DNA of 64,000 nt, taken from contig NZ_KB907786.1 in assembly GCF_000382205.1 (NCBI RefSeq), positions 1,426,001-1,490,000 of the forward strand. Reading direction: 5' to 3'. The position numbers were made by a program, and so were the translations under genes. This document shows positions 53,496 to 61,309 of this stretch, in pieces; position 1 is the stretch's first letter, and every line of letters starts with the position of its first letter. This stretch comes from Dyadobacter beijingensis DSM 21582. Its GTDB lineage: Bacteria > Bacteroidota > Bacteroidia > Cytophagales > Spirosomataceae. Under the pieces are notes generated by a model. The model ran no database searches. It was given only the letters and a program-made list of their open reading frames with translations, and was not told the origin of the DNA.

Positions 53496-54917
53496 ATGAA
53501 CAAATATGCATTGCTCGCGCTCGCGGCGCTTTCACTGAGCCCTTTGGCGGGATCGTTCGCTGGCGACGATAAGGCCAAACCGAAGTACAATGTCCTGTTC
53601 ATCGCGGTCGATGACCTGAACAACGACCTCGGAACTTACGGTAACACTTTTGTCAAGTCCCCGAATATCGATCGCCTCGCAAAACGCGGGGTTCGGTTCG
53701 ATAAGGCATATACGCAGTTTCCGTTATGCAGCCCCAGCCGCTCGTCACTGCTCACCGGTCAGCGGCCCGACGTGACGAAGATTTACGAGCTCCAAACGCA
53801 TTTCCGCAAAAATTTGCCGGATATCGTGACATTGCCCCAGCTTTTTAAGAACAACAACTATTACAGTGCGAGGGTAGGGAAGATATTCCATTACGGCGTG
53901 CCCGGACAGATCGGTACCGACGGCCTCGACGACCCGGATTCGTGGAATCACCGGATAAACCCGAAAGGACGGGACAAAACCGAGGAGCCGCTCATTAAGA
54001 ACCTCACGCCCGATCGCGCACTCGGGAGCGCACTGGCATGGCGCGCCACCGAAGGCACTGACGAGGAACAGACCGACGGGATGATCGCAACCGAAGCCAT
54101 CAAAATCATGACCGAGAAAAAGAACGAGCCGTTTTTCCTCGCTGTGGGCTTTTTCAGGCCGCACACGCCTTATGTGGCGCCGCAAAAGTATTTCGATATG
54201 TACCCGGTAGACCAGGTACCGCTGCCGAAAGAAGTCCCGAACGACCTCGACGACGTGCCGGAAGCCGCATTGTTTACCAAACCGCCGCATTGGGGCCTCG
54301 ACGAAGCCAAACGCCGGGAAGCATTGCGGGCCTACTACGCCACGATCACCTTTATGGACGCACAGGTAGGCAAGCTGATAGACGCCGTTGAAAAACTTAA
54401 ACTTGCCGAAAAAACAATCATCGTGCTCTGGAGCGACCACGGTTACAATGTTGGCCAACATGGGCAGTGGATGAAGCAAAGCCTCTTTGAAAACTCGGCC
54501 CGCGTGCCGCTGATCATATCGGTGCCGGGTGGTACCAAAGGCAAAGCGTCGGGCCGGACGGTGGAGCTGGTGGACATTTATCCGACGTTGGCAGAGCTTT
54601 GCGGTCTCGATCCGAAGCAGAATTTACAGGGCAAAAGCCTCACGCCGTTGCTGAAAAACCCGTCGGCCGTTTGGGATAAACCGGCTTATACGCAGGTGCG
54701 GAGAGGACAGATATTCGGCCGAAGCGTGCGTACCGAACGGTTCCGCTACACCGAATGGGATGGCGGAAAGGCAGGTGTGGAGCTGTATGACCATCAAAAA
54801 GACCCGGACGAATTTACGAATCTGGCACAGGATAAGAACCTGATCATTACGGTGAATGAAATGGCTGCGTTGCTGAAAAAAGGGTATCCGGAAGCGGAAC
54901 AGCAAACAGGTAAATGA
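53496..54917 (+). CDS. Sulfatase 7 (iduronate-2-sulfatase-like)
   Basis: The start is the ATG at 53496, 18 bases after sulfatase 6. It has 473 residues, signal peptide ('SLSPLAGSFAG'), 'LFIAVDDLNNDLGTYGN' and CSPSR at 78-82 (Cys78) in 'CSPSRSSLLTGQRPD', 'LWSDHGYNVGQHGQW'. It is in the same group as sulfatase 6 and may be a diverged duplicate. Its stop overlaps the next start (ATGA at 54914-54917). Confidence 0.92.
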   Translation: MNKYALLALAALSLSPLAGSFAGDDKAKPKYNVLFIAVDDLNNDLGTYGNTFVKSPNIDRLAKRGVRFDKAYTQFPLCSPSRSSLLTGQRPDVTKIYELQTHFRKNLPDIVTLPQLFKNNNYYSARVGKIFHYGVPGQIGTDGLDDPDSWNHRINPKGRDKTEEPLIKNLTPDRALGSALAWRATEGTDEEQTDGMIATEAIKIMTEKKNEPFFLAVGFFRPHTPYVAPQKYFDMYPVDQVPLPKEVPNDLDDVPEAALFTKPPHWGLDEAKRREALRAYYATITFMDAQVGKLIDAVEKLKLAEKTIIVLWSDHGYNVGQHGQWMKQSLFENSARVPLIISVPGGTKGKASGRTVELVDIYPTLAELCGLDPKQNLQGKSLTPLLKNPSAVWDKPAYTQVRRGQIFGRSVRTERFRYTEWDGGKAGVELYDHQKDPDEFTNLAQDKNLIITVNEMAALLKKGYPEAEQQTGK

Positions 54918-56377
54918 GGCTTCGAAATGGAATCCGGTTGTCGGCGGCGGGCATAATGCTGCTGCTGGCGACCGGTTTTGCGTGGAAGAAAGGCCAAAAC
55001 ACGGCCCCTTCGCGCAAACCGAACATCGTGATCGTACTGGCCGACCAGTGGAATGCACAGTCGCTGGGGTATGCCGGCAATGCGGACGTAAAAACGCCCA
55101 ATCTCGACCGGCTGGCGCAGAGCAGTGTGGTGCTCACGACGGCCGTATCGTCCATGCCAGTGTGCAGCCCTGCGCGTGCGAGCCTGCTTACGGGCCAGTA
55201 CCCGCTTACGCACGGGGTGTTTTACAACGACCGGCCGCTGCGGAACGAGGCGCTGACATTGGCGGAAATCTACAAAGACGCGGGTTACGCTACGGGTTAT
55301 ATTGGCAAGTGGCACATAAACGGGCAGGCGAACTACGAGAAGCAATTTGCCGCGCGCAACCGGGCCGTGCCCCGCGACCGCCGCCAGGGATTCGATTACT
55401 GGAAAGCCCGCGAGGTGACGCACGATTACAACAGCTCTTTTTATTTCGACGAAAACGACGTCCGCCACGAATGGCCCGGTTACGACGCGTTTCCCCAGAC
55501 CGATAGCGCTGTCAGCTTCATCGATCGTAACAAAACGAACCCTTTCCTGCTGGTACTCTCCTGGGGCCCGCCGCACGATCCCTACCAGACCGCGCCCGAG
55601 GCTTACCGGAAAATGTACGATCCCGCGACATTAAAGCTCCGCCCCAATGTGCCCGATTCGCTGCAAGCCAGGGCCCGGAAGGACCTGGCGGGTTATTACG
55701 CGCATTGTACGGCTTTGGATAAATCGTTCGGTGACCTGGTGGCGGCATTGCAAAAGGCTGGTGTTGAGGAAAATACGATTCTGCTGTTCACGTCGGATCA
55801 TGGGGATATGCTCTATTCGCAGGGGAAGGTGAGAAAGCAGAAACCCTGGGACGAGTCGATCCTGGTGCCTTTCCTGATGCATTATCCGGCTGGTTTGGGT
55901 AAATCCAAGCGCATATTGCCGGTGCCGTTTTCGAATGTCGATATTCTGCCTACTTTGCTCGGAATCACCAATATCAGGATTCCGGAAACGGTGGAAGGTA
56001 CCAACTATGCCGCATTGCTGGCGGGAAAGCAAAAGCCCACGGGCGAGGAAGCTTCGCTGATCCAGGTGCCCGTTCCATTTCATGAAAACAACTTCCTGAA
56101 TGGCGGCAAGGAATACCGCGGCATCCGCACGAAGCAGTACACTTATGTGAGAGATTTGAAAGGCCCTTGGCTTTTGTATGACAATGCGAAAGACCCGTAT
56201 CAGCAGACGAACCTCATCGGGTCGCCCGCGTATGCGGCTGTGCAGGCAAAACTGGAAAAGAAACTCCGTCAGAAACTGGCCGAAGCGAAGGACCGTTTCC
56301 TGACGGCAGATGCGTATATGAAGCAATGGAATTACCGGTACGACGGCAAGGACAGTCTCCGGGTTAGCGGTTTGTAG
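54914..56377 (+). CDS. Sulfatase 8 (type I)
   Basis: A 487-residue protein translationally coupled to sulfatase 7 by ATGA. The N terminus is a signal or membrane anchor ('AAGIMLLLATGFAW'). The metal site reads 'VLADQWNAQSLGYAGN', with one Asp rather than Asp-Asp, as in other members of this subgroup. The catalytic motif is CSPAR at 84-88 (Cys84). 'IGKWHINGQ' and 'LFTSDHGDMLYSQG' follow. C-terminal 'GGKEYRGIRTKQYTYVRDL' is typical. Confidence 0.92.
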   Translation: MRLRNGIRLSAAGIMLLLATGFAWKKGQNTAPSRKPNIVIVLADQWNAQSLGYAGNADVKTPNLDRLAQSSVVLTTAVSSMPVCSPARASLLTGQYPLTHGVFYNDRPLRNEALTLAEIYKDAGYATGYIGKWHINGQANYEKQFAARNRAVPRDRRQGFDYWKAREVTHDYNSSFYFDENDVRHEWPGYDAFPQTDSAVSFIDRNKTNPFLLVLSWGPPHDPYQTAPEAYRKMYDPATLKLRPNVPDSLQARARKDLAGYYAHCTALDKSFGDLVAALQKAGVEENTILLFTSDHGDMLYSQGKVRKQKPWDESILVPFLMHYPAGLGKSKRILPVPFSNVDILPTLLGITNIRIPETVEGTNYAALLAGKQKPTGEEASLIQVPVPFHENNFLNGGKEYRGIRTKQYTYVRDLKGPWLLYDNAKDPYQQTNLIGSPAYAAVQAKLEKKLRQKLAEAKDRFLTADAYMKQWNYRYDGKDSLRVSGL

Positions 56378-56378
56378 T

Positions 56379-57752
56379 ATGCAAAAAATAGTCATCATCA
56401 TTATGCTGTTGCTCGCGCAGGCGTTTTCGGTCGCGGCACAGAAGGCCACAAGGCCTAACGTTATCTTCCTGCTCACGGACGACCACCGTTGGGATGCGCT
56501 GGGCGCTATGGGCAATTCCATTATTCAAACACCGCACCTTGACGCGCTGGCTAAGCGCGGTATCCTTTTCAAAAATGCACACGTGACTACGGCCATTTGC
56601 ATGGTCAGCCGTGCCAGTTTGTTGAGCGGACAGTATATGTCGCGGCATGCGATCAATGATTTCAATACGGATTTCAAACCGGCTGCGTTGGCGCAGACTT
56701 ATCCTGCCTTGCTGAAAAAGGCGGGGTACCAGATTGGTTTTGTAGGTAAATTCGGAATAGGGGTCAAGAACCAGCCGGATACGCTGTTTGACTACTGGGC
56801 CGCGAAAAAGGAAGGGCAGCCGCCCTATGAGCTGGTGAATGCGAGCGGCAACGCTATCCATCATACCGATAGCGTGGGCAAGGACATCACGCAGTTTCTC
56901 GACCGTTTTGCCGGGAAAGAAGCACCGTTCTGCCTGTCGGTCAGCTTCAAAGCTCCACACGAACTGGACGGCAACCCGCCCACCTACCCGGTGCAGGAGC
57001 GGTTCAGGCCCATGTACGAAAATGTGAAAATCCCCGATCCGCTTACCGCCGCGCCGCAGTACTGGGATAGTCTCCCCGCCTTCTTCCGCACGGATCAGAA
57101 TATCGGTCGGGACCGCTGGAAACCGCTCCTTTCCACCCCCGAACTCCGCCAGCAAACCACCCGCGACTACTACCGCCTCATCACAGGCGTCGACGAAGTG
57201 GTAGGGCAAATGATAGCGCAGCTCAAAACCCTTCACATCGACGAGAACACCCTGATCATTTTCATGGGCGACAACGGCTTCTCGCTCGGCGAGCACGGTT
57301 TGGAAGGAAAGTGGTTTGGTTTTGAAGAATCCATTCGCGTGCCGCTGATCATTTCCGGCGGCGCATTACCCGCCGCTCTGCGGGGGCAGTCATCCCCCCA
57401 GCTCGCATTGAATATCGACATTGCGCCTACGATCCTCTCCTTCGCAGGCATCCCCGCGCCTACGCGCATGCAGGGCTACGACCTCATTGCCGCAGCGCAA
57501 AAGAAGCGCCCGCCCCGTCAGGATTTTTTCTATGAACACACTTATCTGGGCAGCCCGCGTTTGCCGAAAGTGGAAGGCGTCGTTACCTCGGATTTAAAGT
57601 ATATGCGCTACGTTGAACACGGCTATGAGGAACTTTACGATACCAAAAACGACCCGTACGAGACGGTGAACCTGGCAAAGCGAAGTTCGGAGCAGGGGCG
57701 GTTGGAGGCGATGCGGAGGCGGTATGAGGAGTTGAAGGGGGAGGTGCGGTGA
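56379..57752 (+). CDS. Sulfatase 9, variant CMVSR catalytic motif
   Basis: A 457-residue secreted sulfatase (signal ending 'AFSVAAQ') starting 1 base after sulfatase 8. The catalytic motif is CMVSR at 74-78 in 'AICMVSRASLLSGQYMSRHA': the usual Pro at the third position is Val, while Cys and Arg are kept. 'LLTDDHRWDALGAMGN' and 'FMGDNGFSLGEHG' complete the metal site. The Cys-x-Val-Ser-Arg form recurs in a subgroup of Bacteroidota and Planctomycetes sulfatases, so activity is likely. It is the last gene of the operon; a terminator follows directly. Confidence 0.9.
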   Translation: MQKIVIIIMLLLAQAFSVAAQKATRPNVIFLLTDDHRWDALGAMGNSIIQTPHLDALAKRGILFKNAHVTTAICMVSRASLLSGQYMSRHAINDFNTDFKPAALAQTYPALLKKAGYQIGFVGKFGIGVKNQPDTLFDYWAAKKEGQPPYELVNASGNAIHHTDSVGKDITQFLDRFAGKEAPFCLSVSFKAPHELDGNPPTYPVQERFRPMYENVKIPDPLTAAPQYWDSLPAFFRTDQNIGRDRWKPLLSTPELRQQTTRDYYRLITGVDEVVGQMIAQLKTLHIDENTLIIFMGDNGFSLGEHGLEGKWFGFEESIRVPLIISGGALPAALRGQSSPQLALNIDIAPTILSFAGIPAPTRMQGYDLIAAAQKKRPPRQDFFYEHTYLGSPRLPKVEGVVTSDLKYMRYVEHGYEELYDTKNDPYETVNLAKRSSEQGRLEAMRRRYEELKGEVR

Positions 57753-57753
57753 T

Positions 57754-57786
57754 GAGGGCGAGAAACAGAGAAAAACGCCCTCGTTT
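57754..57786 (+). terminator. Terminator of the sulfatase operon
   Basis: GAGGGCG (57754-57760) pairs perfectly with CGCCCTC (57776-57782) and is followed by GTTTTAG. It starts 2 bases after the last sulfatase stop, before the convergent gene. Confidence 0.7.
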
Positions 57787-58148
57787 TAGTATACCGGGTA
57801 CAGATCAGGAAGTTTTCGTTGGATGCCTTCGTAGCCCTCGTAGGGGTAGTCGTCAAAATCGTTGTATTTGTGATCATCAAGATCTTTTACGTTGGAGAAA
57901 ACGCGGACACAATTGATCATTCGCCGCTCTTCCAATGTGAGATGGGTGAACAGTAATTTTATAATCCTTCGCGTTTGGTCCGATTCATGCAGGTTCGCAA
58001 GCGACGGAGCACTTACGCCCAGGATGTATTGGTCTGTTACAAGGCCATGATAGGCCGGGGCAAGGCCGATGGCATCAACTATCAGACCCTCTTTTTTTTC
58101 CAAGCGAAACGCATTTTTGAGCGTCTCTACCAATGCAGTTGCAGCCAT
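57786..58148 (-). CDS. Partner protein of the HEPN gene (unknown family)
   Basis: A 120-residue protein from the ATG at 58148, which overlaps the last 22 bases of the HEPN gene; the frame opens further upstream without a good start. It has an alpha/beta N-terminal part ('EKKEGLIVDAIGLAPAYHGL' and 'YILGVSAPSLANLHESDQTR'), a helical middle ('IIKLLFTHLTLEERRMINCV'), and a very acidic, Tyr-rich tail ('DLDDHKYNDFDDYPYEGYEG'). The acidic tail and overlap with a HEPN gene suggest an antitoxin-like or regulatory partner. I do not recognise the family. Confidence 0.6.
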   Translation of the reverse strand: MAATALVETLKNAFRLEKKEGLIVDAIGLAPAYHGLVTDQYILGVSAPSLANLHESDQTRRIIKLLFTHLTLEERRMINCVRVFSNVKDLDDHKYNDFDDYPYEGYEGIQRKLPDLYPVY

Positions 58149-58549
58149 AGCAGGACAGTTTTTAATGAATTTACAAAAATTCTGGCGGTTGTGACATTGC
58201 AAGCCATGTCATACCGGCGCTGCTCGGACCACTTGATAACGCGTGACCAGCAATCTAAAAAGTAATCGTCTTCTGCGCAGGCTTTTTGCAGATCATCATT
58301 CAGGCCCGCCAAAATTGCCAAATCCCGGAGATCATGTATCATAAAAGCTTTTGCAATGTGTCCGCGAACTATCTCTTTATTATCAAAGATTTCAATTCTG
58401 AGCCGTTTACAAACAATTGCCTTCAAGGCTAATTCGATCGCATAACCGCCAATATAGTACGCCCCGCCAACGTGACCATTCGCGATCAGGCATTCCGCAT
58501 CATAAAGCCGTTCCAACGCTAATAATTTCAAGGTAGTAGCACGTGCCAA
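58127..58549 (-). CDS. HEPN-domain protein
   Basis: A 140-residue helical protein that appears to start at a TTG (58549); no in-frame ATG lies close upstream. 'RLYDAECLIANGHVGGAYYIGGYAIELALKAI' spans the first two HEPN helices (about residues 14-45). A later 'EIVRGHIAKAFMIHDLRDLA' has an Arg and His in the region where HEPN RNases carry their Rx4-6H site. HEPN proteins often act as RNase toxins with a small partner. Here the usual MNT nucleotidyltransferase is absent and an unrelated overlapping gene takes its place. Confidence 0.7.
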   Translation of the reverse strand: MARATTLKLLALERLYDAECLIANGHVGGAYYIGGYAIELALKAIVCKRLRIEIFDNKEIVRGHIAKAFMIHDLRDLAILAGLNDDLQKACAEDDYFLDCWSRVIKWSEQRRYDMACNVTTARIFVNSLKTVLLWLQLHW

Positions 58550-58706
58550 CCATCCGATAGTTTAGTTGCCAGATAGATACTCTTCGGCCAAACTAACCCT
58601 CCTAAGGTTTGGAATCATAATCAAATGTACCAACTCACACGAGGGATGTACGACCGGGGTTCGGCGAGCCTCGGGAAATTTTTTCTGACTCTTTCCTGTC
58701 AGCCTC

Positions 58707-58756
58707 TTGCATTCTAATTTCTTTTATTAATCTTTGCCTATCGAATTAGTAGATTT
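58707..58756 (+). promoter_or_regulatory. Sulfur-regulon promoter/operator, copy 3
   Basis: TTGC at 58707, 23 bases, TTTG at 58733-58736, then CTATCGAATTAGTAGATTT (58738-58756). Compared with copy 1 at 36675, the match covers CCTTGC in the -33 region, AATTTCTTT in the spacer and nearly all of the downstream half. The 3' end overlaps the P1 stem of the riboswitch. Confidence 0.65.
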
Positions 58757-58846
58757 ATTGAGAACGAAGGGAGAGGTTAGGCTCTGTGATCTTCTGGCAA
58801 CCTGTGACTCGTCAAGGTGCCCCAACCTAATTCTATTGATAAATCT
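58751..58846 (+). ncRNA. SAM riboswitch (SAM-I class, Bacteroidota form)
   Basis: P1 arms AGATTTAT (58751-58758) and ATAAATCT (58839-58846) pair perfectly. Inside are the conserved SAM-I blocks: GAGAAC and AGGGAGAGG on the 5' side, TGAT before CTGGCAACC (GGCAACC at 58796-58802), then AAGGTGCCCCAACC (58814-58827). The order and spacing fit a four-way junction. It should sense S-adenosylmethionine and control the cysteine desulfurase gene downstream. Confidence 0.8.
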
Positions 58847-58959
58847 AAAAATCCAACCACAGTAGTAAAACTGGTAATGCGCAGTGATCCAGGCTGTTTT
58901 CGGCTTGGAAGACCTGTGTCCTTGCCGCCAAAACTTTGATCAACAACAACCAGAGGAAC

Positions 58960-60138
58960 ATGGAAATTTATCTGGATAATGCGGCAACGACCGCGCTGGC
59001 CCCGGAAGTGATCGAGGCGATCCTGCCTTTTTTGACCACACATTATGCGAACCCATCGTCGGCGCACAGGGCCGGACGGAAAGTGAAAGACGCCGTAGAC
59101 CAGGCCCGCAGGACCGTTGCCGGCCTGCTGGGTGCTTCTCCCGAAGAAATTTACTTTACAGCCGGTGCGACAGAGGGCATTAACCTCGCACTGACCGGCG
59201 CGATAAGGGCTTACGAGCTGAACCACGTCATTACCAGCCGCATCGAGCACAAAGCCGTGCTGCAAACGCTGAAACGCCACGAGAAGGAGGGCGATATCGA
59301 AACCAGTTTCGTGAAGCTCGACGAGCGCGGGAATGTGGACCTCTACCATCTGGAGAACCTCCTGCGCGCCAATCCGCGAACGCTCATCGCGCTCATGCAT
59401 GGCAACAACGAGATCGGCAACATCACCGACATCCACGCGATCGGCGTGCTCGCCAGGCGCTATAATGCCGTTTTTTTCGCGGATACGACCCAGACAATGG
59501 GCAAGATCGCCTTCGATTTGCAGCATTCCGACATCGATTTCATGGTAGGCTCGGCACATAAGTTCCATGGCCCGAAAGGTGTCGGATTTATTTACATTAA
59601 CGAAAAACACGAACTTAAACCGCTGATTTACGGCGGCGGCCAGGAGCGCGGCCAACGGGCCGGCACGGAGAATGTCGCCGGGGTCGTGGGCCTGGCGAAA
59701 GCGCTGGAAGTCTCGTACCGGAACCTTGACGAGAGCCAGGCGAAAGTCTGCAAACTGAAACAATACCTGATTTCGAAGCTGGCGATCAGCGGGATAGGGG
59801 GTATTTGTTATAATGGCGAAAGCAAATCCATCGAAAATAGCGTCCCGAATGTGCTGAGCGTATCATTTCCCTGTTTGAGTTCGGGCAGCGTGGTGACGCA
59901 GCTGGATGCCGTGGGCATCGCGGTGTCGGGCGGGAGCGCCTGCTCGGGCGGGGGCGCGTCGCACGTGATACAGGCACTTGCATGCGAGGCCGATAAGGAG
60001 AATGTGCGGTTTTCTTTCAGCAAATTCAACACCTTTGAAGAGCTGGACCATGTCGTGGATGCCATCGTGCGGATTTACGAATCCGACCCGGCCATCGCTA
60101 CAAGCAAAGCCTGGAAAAGCATTGCCAGCTGGGCATAA
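58960..60138 (+). CDS. Cysteine desulfurase (IscS/NifS-like, class V aminotransferase)
   Basis: A 392-residue PLP enzyme starting at the ATG at 58960 ('MEIYLDNAATTALAPEVI'); an in-frame TTG 8 codons earlier is less likely. Motifs: 'FTAGATEGINLAL', 'MHGNNEIGNITDI', the PLP-binding Lys in 'GSAHKFHGPKGVGF', and the catalytic Cys loop 'VSGGSACSGGGASHVIQAL'. It takes sulfur from cysteine as a protein persulfide for Fe-S clusters or other thio-cofactors. Control by a SAM riboswitch is unusual for a housekeeping IscS and suggests a role in cysteine/methionine sulfur balance. Confidence 0.9.
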   Translation: MEIYLDNAATTALAPEVIEAILPFLTTHYANPSSAHRAGRKVKDAVDQARRTVAGLLGASPEEIYFTAGATEGINLALTGAIRAYELNHVITSRIEHKAVLQTLKRHEKEGDIETSFVKLDERGNVDLYHLENLLRANPRTLIALMHGNNEIGNITDIHAIGVLARRYNAVFFADTTQTMGKIAFDLQHSDIDFMVGSAHKFHGPKGVGFIYINEKHELKPLIYGGGQERGQRAGTENVAGVVGLAKALEVSYRNLDESQAKVCKLKQYLISKLAISGIGGICYNGESKSIENSVPNVLSVSFPCLSSGSVVTQLDAVGIAVSGGSACSGGGASHVIQALACEADKENVRFSFSKFNTFEELDHVVDAIVRIYESDPAIATSKAWKSIASWA

Positions 60139-60206
60139 TGAGCCTGCGCATTGCCGCTGATTTTAGTTCGGCGCATTCCAATTTTAACAAAATTTAATAC
60201 ACCGTG

Positions 60207-60226
60207 CCGGCACTTATCCGTGCCGG
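60207..60226 (+). terminator. Weak hairpin after the cysteine desulfurase gene
   Basis: CCGGCAC (60207-60213) pairs with GTGCCGG (60220-60226) around 6 nt; no T-run follows. It may be a terminator or a transcript-processing hairpin. Confidence 0.35.
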
Positions 60227-60251
60227 GGGGCGTAATGGTAGTAGGGAGTGC

Positions 60252-60362
60252 AGACCGCCGACCGCCGACTGCGGACCGACGGCCGGTCAAACGAAAATCG
60301 ATGGTCAGCGGTCAGCCGTCGGCGGTCAGCGGTCGTCCGTCAGCCGTCAGCATACCGCAGTC
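60252..60362. repeat. Intergenic copy of the 21-bp minisatellite
   Basis: Units such as GTCAGCGGTCAGCCGTCGGCG and GTCAGCGGTCGTCCGTCAGCC repeat with a 21-bp period, with a shorter block in the inverse orientation (GACCGCCGACCGCCGACTGC) at the left. The same family is inside nasA. Confidence 0.7.
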
Positions 60363-60399
60363 AACATATTCTCAACAAACCAATTTAAACATCAACACA

Positions 60400-60651
60400 A
60401 TGAGCAAAACCTTTTTTCTCCGGATTATTTACCGGAATGCCGGGAATCTGCACAAAATTACTTCCAGTGTGGAATCCGTTAACGGGGCGAAAATCAAGCA
60501 TTTGAATTTTATCAGTAAAGGAAAAAGTTTCGTGGGCGTGATCGCGTTCGAAGCTTCCCAGCTGATCGACTTCGAGAAAATCATGCAGCTGATCCGCCGT
60601 AACCGCGACATTTCCGAAGTGGAGAGAATCATGGATGCTTCCATGTGTTGA
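60400..60651 (+). CDS. Small ACT-like regulatory protein (83 aa)
   Basis: The start is the ATG at 60400; the longer frame to 60151 runs through minisatellite repeats. The pattern 'FFLRIIYRNAGNLHKITSSV', 'AKIKHLNFISKGKSFVGVIA' and 'FEKIMQLIRRNRDISEVERI' is a strand-helix-strand-strand-helix-strand order like an ACT domain, which binds amino acids. With the desulfurase 260 bases upstream, a role in amino-acid sensing is plausible. Assignment is by secondary structure only. Confidence 0.55.
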   Translation: MSKTFFLRIIYRNAGNLHKITSSVESVNGAKIKHLNFISKGKSFVGVIAFEASQLIDFEKIMQLIRRNRDISEVERIMDASMC

Positions 60652-60660
60652 TGCCCGCGA

Positions 60661-61230
60661 TCAGAAGGTGATCCCAAACTGAAATCCGACCGTAACGGAA
60701 GCCGGGTGGCCGTTCCCGAAACGGAATGGCACCGGTACCGCTACAAAATAGCCGCTGTGCTTGTTCTTCTTCACGATTTTATTTAAAACCGGCGTAAAGC
60801 CATACCGCCCCGACGTTTCGAATGCGGCCCGGCCGGCAAAAGTAAGTCCGGGTGCCAGGGTCACCAGAACCCCGGGATGGAAGAGGAAGTTGGCCATTTT
60901 GCTACTCCCGTTTTCAGCCCTCACCAGCGGCACAAATTCCGCAGAAAACCCTATTTTAGGACTCTTCCAGATATTTATGCCCGTAGGCAGCCCCACCACG
61001 TAATAGCTTTTGAAATTGGTGGTGGTGCCCTCGTCGCTGAACGTCACGATCGGGTGCAGGATGCCCACGTAGCCGGCTATGCGCGGGTATACGGGCGCGG
61101 GCGAGGCTGCGGAAGCGCTGCTTGCCGCTACCGTCTGCGGCTGTGATTGCTGCGCACGCAGGCTTGCCTGTGCGAGGCAAATGAATGTGATGAATGTAAA
61201 AAAGACTTTCCCGGTAAAGTAACGGAGCAT
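60661..61230 (-). CDS. Outer-membrane beta-barrel-like protein
   Basis: A 189-residue protein with a signal peptide ('FFTFITFICLAQASLRAQ'), an Ala/Ser/Pro linker (about 28-46), then strands such as 'RIAGYVGILHPIVTFSDEG', 'YYVVGLPTGINIWKSPKIGF' and a C-terminal 'GHPASVTVGFQFGITF' ending in Phe, the usual end of an outer-membrane barrel. The specific family is not recognised. It is convergent with the ACT-like gene. Confidence 0.65.
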   Translation of the reverse strand: MLRYFTGKVFFTFITFICLAQASLRAQQSQPQTVAASSASAASPAPVYPRIAGYVGILHPIVTFSDEGTTTNFKSYYVVGLPTGINIWKSPKIGFSAEFVPLVRAENGSSKMANFLFHPGVLVTLAPGLTFAGRAAFETSGRYGFTPVLNKIVKKNKHSGYFVAVPVPFRFGNGHPASVTVGFQFGITF

Positions 61231-61309
61231 AAATATCAGTTTTAGAATGAAGGCAGCCGAAACCGCTATGCAATTCTAGAAACCAAATGCCGGACAGGAT
61301 AGAACGTTT

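Larger units (their letters stand above)
58550..58959. other. Promoter and riboswitch region upstream of the cysteine desulfurase
   Basis: The 410-bp spacer holds, from left to right, the divergent start region of the HEPN gene, the third copy of the sulfur promoter/operator (58707-58756), a SAM riboswitch (58751-58846), and a 110-base stretch to the gene with a small hairpin (CCAGGCTG/CGGCTTGG at about 58889-58908). No U-run terminator was seen after the aptamer. Confidence 0.6.

Noticed and set aside
58877..58939. 20-codon frame after the SAM riboswitch as a third Cys leader peptide
   Set aside because: It has a single internal Cys and no Cys near its end, and the riboswitch already gives a control mechanism.
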